Of a stretch of DNA of 32,911 nt, positions 29,888 through 32,911 are shown piece after piece; positions within the stretch are counted from its first letter, which is position 1, and every line of letters begins with the position of its first letter. Source of the stretch: a virus; the IMG/VR virus record IMGVR_UViG_3300032287_001412, positions 1-32,911 of that record; one strand, written 5' to 3'. The notes under the pieces are model-generated. The model ran no database searches, had not been told where the DNA came from, and worked only from the letters and a program-made list of their open reading frames with translations. A program made the position numbers and the translations under genes.

Positions 29888-31204
29888 TCAGAATTTGCCG
29901 TTTGCTTTTGCTGTTGGTGGGATTCCGGCTCTGCTAGTGAGCCATCCGAATGCTTTTGCATTCTTTTTGATACTATCAGGGTGTACATCTACAGTTAATG
30001 CTGTCTTAAAACGCGGGTCGTTTTTCTCTTTTTCGCTAGGAATGTAACCACTTGCTTCTGATATACCACCGCGATATCGTCTATCTTTCATCCCACCATA
30101 TGGATTTGTTGCAGATGTTTTTTCTGATGCATATTGAAGTGTTTCATCTTCACTGACATTGTATGTAGGATCAACTTTCTGACGCTTCATACCTTTAGGT
30201 TGATTAGGATCAACTGGATCAATGTCAGTTGTTGTCAATCCTGTCTTTTCTAGGTCTTTAATGTATTTGTGTTCAGTATCTTCATCACCAAATGAAAAAA
30301 TAGTACTTGGTGGACCTGCACCGAAGTCATGCTTACCTAACCCTTTAAGATTACTAATATGTTGACCTAATTTATACCAGTCATACACATCACTAACATC
30401 TACTTTAACTGTGCCAGCTGGCATTGTAGGTTTGAACTCAGGCCCTGGTGGGGTAGCATTAGGATGATAATCATCATTAATAGGTTGATACATCGTTTCA
30501 ATAGTTAACTTCTCACTATGTAACTTGTCTCTTAAATCATATAGTTTTGTAATGTATCCCTGCGCTCTTAATGCTTTGTATGCTAAATTCTCAGGACCAA
30601 ACTCGCCACCCTTATCTAATCCTGATTGTCTATATCTTTTAATTGTTTTAATTATGTTACTTACTTTACTATATTTTCTGGATTTTAGGGCTAGCTCTAT
30701 TAATGTTAATAACTTTTCATATTTTGTTTTGGTGGCAGTTTGGTCAAAATTGGCTCTGCGTTTTGATGGGATTTTAAGCCAGTTATCATTTTTGAGACTG
30801 TACTCACCTAGACTTACGACTGGTTCTCTGGCGTCTTGTACATATAACTCTACTGGTATCCCATGTATCTTTATATCATGGCTATCATTGTATAATGATT
30901 TCTTTGCTGTAAATAATTCTCTGTAAACTTCATTGTTTGGCAACTTACTCATATCAACTAATATATGCAAGTCTAGGTCGCTGTTAGGTGTATAACTGTA
31001 TGCGGCATTAGATCCAGATACAGTCATGTCTGCTACATCTAATCCATTAATGCCTAGTTCTTCTAAAAAATCTTCTGCTATGATTAATAATTGTTGTTTT
31101 ACTTCAGGACGCAAACGATTATTATTCCATAACTTAGGGTTCAATTTGTCATGGAAACTAATGGCGTCGGAGATACGAAAGGAATCAAGTTCTTTTAAAT
31201 TCAT
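29888..31204 (-). CDS. Nucleotidyltransferase-fold late protein with modular C terminus, 438 aa
   Basis: An N-terminal domain (about 1-200) has the Pol-beta-type nucleotidyltransferase signature: TVSGSNAAYSYTPNSDLDLH, with Gly64-Ser65 and Asp76/Asp78, and a third acidic residue Glu119 in GIPVELYVQ. A helical region rich in Lys/Arg follows, then a linker. The end is a module SGYIPSEKEKNDPRF...HPDSIKKNAKAFGWL typical of phage proteins. It may transfer a nucleotide to a protein or RNA, possibly as an injected effector, but that is inference. The ATG at 31204 sits six bases beyond the promoter box; a TTG start at 31222 is the alternative. Confidence 0.72.
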   Translation of the reverse strand: MNLKELDSFRISDAISFHDKLNPKLWNNNRLRPEVKQQLLIIAEDFLEELGINGLDVADMTVSGSNAAYSYTPNSDLDLHILVDMSKLPNNEVYRELFTAKKSLYNDSHDIKIHGIPVELYVQDAREPVVSLGEYSLKNDNWLKIPSKRRANFDQTATKTKYEKLLTLIELALKSRKYSKVSNIIKTIKRYRQSGLDKGGEFGPENLAYKALRAQGYITKLYDLRDKLHSEKLTIETMYQPINDDYHPNATPPGPEFKPTMPAGTVKVDVSDVYDWYKLGQHISNLKGLGKHDFGAGPPSTIFSFGDEDTEHKYIKDLEKTGLTTTDIDPVDPNQPKGMKRQKVDPTYNVSEDETLQYASEKTSATNPYGGMKDRRYRGGISEASGYIPSEKEKNDPRFKTALTVDVHPDSIKKNAKAFGWLTSRAGIPPTAKANGKF

Positions 31205-31208
31205 ATTG

Positions 31209-31216
31209 TATTTATC
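31209..31216 (-). promoter_or_regulatory. T4-type late promoter box abutting a start codon
   Basis: TTGATAAATAC on the minus strand, only four bases before the ATG at 31204. It follows the terminator at 31221-31242 directly. By T4 spacing, transcription would start on or within a base or two of the ATG, and no ribosome-binding site is present between them. Confidence 0.75.
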
Positions 31217-31220
31217 AAAC

Positions 31221-31242
31221 AAAAGCCCCTTTCGGGGCTTTT
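31221..31242 (-). terminator. Intrinsic terminator, likely bidirectional
   Basis: AAAAGCCCC / GGGGCTTTT stem of nine pairs with a four-base loop (GAAA on the minus-strand RNA, UUUC on the plus). On the minus strand it is followed by GTTT and lies three bases beyond the stop of the GT-A gene. The plus strand also ends in a T-run, so it may stop transcription both ways. Confidence 0.92.
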
Positions 31243-31245
31243 TTA

Positions 31246-32145
31246 TTATACTTTAATTGATTTAACTTCGTTGCCGTCTTTGTCAACTAGCTTTAGACCA
31301 GCTTGTTGTTGCTGTTCTAGGAACATAGGTCCGATTGTTTTCATCAAATGTTCTTGGTTCTCTTGGCAGAAAACATATGAACCACTGTGACGTAACAATA
31401 CACGCTTATCAACCCAGATGCGTCCACCGATATCACGCCAGTTTTCACAGAATGTCCAGTCTTCGCTATAGTAACGATTCTGACGAACTGCTGTATCAAA
31501 GTATGTCTTTAGATGCTGGTCAAACTTTGGATCTAAACCGATATCGTTCTTATACTGCTTAACTGCAGGGTGAGATTTCATCTTTTCAAATACATGCTTC
31601 TTCATTAACAAGAAACCTGTACCTGCTTTAGATACTTCTTGTAAGCCATCACTGCCTTCTTCTGCACCTTCAAATCCATTAACTACCCACTTAATTGGCA
31701 TAGTCTTCATTGGGTATAGTCCACCGATAACATCAACGTCACGATTCAACAATACCAACAAGTGCCATGGTTCCCAACCAATGTCAGCATCAACAAAGAA
31801 TAAGTGTGTTGCTTCTGGCATATCTAGGAATTTAGCAGTAAGGGTATTACGTGCTCGGCTGATGAGTGATTCATTAACCATTGTTTCTAATGTCCAGTCA
31901 ATACCAAGCTGACGAGCAGTGTTAGCCCACTTGATGAATGACATGAATGTTGATTCTGTCAACATACCACCGTAACATGGCATAGCAATGTGTACACGGG
32001 TAGTTTTTAAGAAGTCAACGTTAACTTGAACTTGACCCTGTTGCGGGGCTTGTTGCTGTTGTTGTGCCGCTTGTTCAGCGATTTCTTGTACCTTTTCTAC
32101 GGGTACAGTTTTTTCTTCAGTTTTTTTGGTTTTCTTAGTTGCCAT
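31246..32145 (-). CDS. GT-A-type glycosyltransferase-like late protein, 299 aa
   Basis: The N-terminal 45 residues are a Lys/Glu/Gln-rich, largely disordered leader (AEQAAQQQQQAPQQGQVQ). The catalytic-type domain begins VHIAMPCYGGMLTESTF and has SLISRARNTLTAKFL, then the DxD motif HLFFVDADIGWEPWHLL (Asp119, Asp121) and DVDVIGGLYPMK. Such proteins are widespread in tailed phages and may glycosylate virion proteins or host polysaccharide. It ends just before a strong terminator. The upstream gap holds TGTAAATA, a poor match to the late box. Donor and acceptor are unknown. Confidence 0.8.
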   Translation of the reverse strand: MATKKTKKTEEKTVPVEKVQEIAEQAAQQQQQAPQQGQVQVNVDFLKTTRVHIAMPCYGGMLTESTFMSFIKWANTARQLGIDWTLETMVNESLISRARNTLTAKFLDMPEATHLFFVDADIGWEPWHLLVLLNRDVDVIGGLYPMKTMPIKWVVNGFEGAEEGSDGLQEVSKAGTGFLLMKKHVFEKMKSHPAVKQYKNDIGLDPKFDQHLKTYFDTAVRQNRYYSEDWTFCENWRDIGGRIWVDKRVLLRHSGSYVFCQENQEHLMKTIGPMFLEQQQQAGLKLVDKDGNEVKSIKV

Positions 32146-32196
32146 TTGGTCCTCTTGTTAAGATAGTAATATTTACATCAAAACAAGGGGGTCAAA

Positions 32197-32911
32197 TTAT
32201 TTTTCTTCTAAGTAATCTATGGATTCGGGTATATACTTTACTAAGTCAGACATATCAAATACGAAGGATCTACCATAATTATCCATCCAAACTCTAGCTT
32301 GGTCACCTTTAATTTCTGCTATCTCACCGATACCTTTATAATGTCCTGCATTGACTTTAACCATATCACCTACACCTAATTTAGTTCTTGTGAAACTTCC
32401 ACCGATGTTAACTGGTCTATCACCTGCAAAGTTACCCTGATCTCCCCATGGATCGTTTTCTATTAAACTTGCGCCAGCAATACCTGTACCTATACCAGCA
32501 CTTGCTAATGTATACTTGATTGTATCACTCCAATTCTTACCATTGATACGTGAAACAACTGTAGGAATAACTGTGTTTAATATTGCTTGTAATGCTAAGT
32601 TAGTTTGTGCAGGGCTTAGTCCCATCTTCTGTGCTGTAGTTAATATACCGCCTGCTAATACTGCACCAACTGTAGTAACGATACCACCTTGGATATATGG
32701 GTTCTCTTTACCCTTCTTAAAGATATCAACTAACTTGCTACGAACATCAGGATCATTTGTTTTCTGTAACAATCCACGAGCTTGGTCAACATAGTCAGGT
32801 AATTTTTCTTTATGAATATCATTTACTACTGGCTTATAAAAATCTATTACCATTGAAGTGAGTGGGTCAGTTTCTTTATCTTCATCTGTAACCTTTCTAA
32901 CATAGACAGTA
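32197..32911 (-). CDS. Probable structural protein with Gly-rich hydrophobic segment and KOW-like C terminus (5' end outside window)
   Basis: The frame stays open through the right edge of the window, reading TVYVRKVTDEDKETDPLTSM before the first internal Met at 32853, so the true start probably lies outside. A hydrophobic glycine-rich stretch (YIQGGIVTTVGAVLAGGILT, then a second near YTLASAGIGTGIAGAS) looks like membrane-interacting or tape-measure-like helices. The C-terminal 60 residues (GVGDMVKVNAGHYKGIGEIA) resemble a KOW/SH3-like small barrel. Function unknown; late position suggests a virion protein. Confidence 0.65.
   Translation of the reverse strand, partial: TVYVRKVTDEDKETDPLTSMVIDFYKPVVNDIHKEKLPDYVDQARGLLQKTNDPDVRSKLVDIFKKGKENPYIQGGIVTTVGAVLAGGILTTAQKMGLSPAQTNLALQAILNTVIPTVVSRINGKNWSDTIKYTLASAGIGTGIAGASLIENDPWGDQGNFAGDRPVNIGGSFTRTKLGVGDMVKVNAGHYKGIGEIAEIKGDQARVWMDNYGRSFVFDMSDLVKYIPESIDYLEEK

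Noticed and set aside
32168-32175. TGTAAATA before the GT-A gene as a sixth late promoter
   Set aside because: It differs from the GATAAATA form at the start of the box; possible but not strong enough to list.
1-32911. tRNA genes, CRISPR arrays, insertion sequences, integrase or attachment repeats
   Set aside because: Looked for on both strands by eye; no regularly spaced repeats, transposase motifs or tRNA patterns were seen.

Overview
This window looks like part of a large T4-like (tevenvirus-related) bacteriophage genome. The evidence is a 902-residue family B DNA polymerase of gp43 type with a C-terminal clamp-binding tail, a gp45-type sliding clamp next to it, a small DsbA-like protein, and a recurring GATAAATA box (the T4/cyanophage late-promoter type, NATAAATA) just upstream of several genes. 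Gene density is very high and almost everything lies on the minus strand; only one gene (25635-26369) is on the plus strand. Base composition is AT-rich. A Bug/TctC-type periplasmic binding protein, a family expanded in Burkholderiales, hints at a betaproteobacterial and perhaps freshwater host. That host guess is inference only.

Layout, read in transcription order from right to left. (1) 32911-21118 carries late-type genes with GATAAATA promoters: a KOW-like structural candidate, a GT-A glycosyltransferase, a strong terminator, a nucleotidyltransferase-fold protein, two modular late proteins, a 15-codon coupled mini-ORF, Dps, a secreted DNA/RNA endonuclease, the lone plus-strand methyltransferase, an unknown protein, a Bug/TctC binding protein, a class I glutamine amidotransferase, a sulfotransferase-like protein, a 2OG-Fe(II) oxygenase, a structured gap and an HExxH metalloprotein. 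(2) 21091-16665 carries replication and transcription genes: a catalytic-domain-only TilS-like PP-loop protein, DsbA, PolB and the sliding clamp. Three of these transcription starts have sigma70-like promoters; the one before the clamp is a perfect TTGACA-N17-TATAAT. (3) 16651-1 is a long minus-strand run joined by ATGA and TAATG overlaps. It holds a DpdA-like transglycosylase, an SGNH-like hydrolase, a possible second T-fold protein, a cytidylyltransferase-cupin fusion, two GT-B glycosyltransferases, histone-like proteins, FolE, a Cys-rich membrane micropeptide, a second cytidylyltransferase, QueD, a class II aldolase, a Bax-inhibitor-1 protein, a radical SAM/SPASM-like protein, QueE, MetK and the start of a sugar-nucleotide epimerase.

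The main system is a phage 7-deazaguanine DNA-modification pathway. FolE, QueD and QueE would turn GTP into 7-carboxy-7-deazaguanine, MetK can supply the SAM that QueE needs, and the DpdA-like enzyme would exchange the base into DNA. Several members are unusual: QueE has its third cluster cysteine displaced by a roughly 34-residue insertion, QueD lacks part of the usual zinc-binding histidine set, and no QueC is visible in the window. The final base could therefore be the carboxy form, or preQ0 if QueC comes from elsewhere in the phage or from the host. Around this core are sugar-nucleotide, glycosyltransferase, sulfotransferase-like and oxygenase genes that could decorate DNA, the virion or the cell surface.
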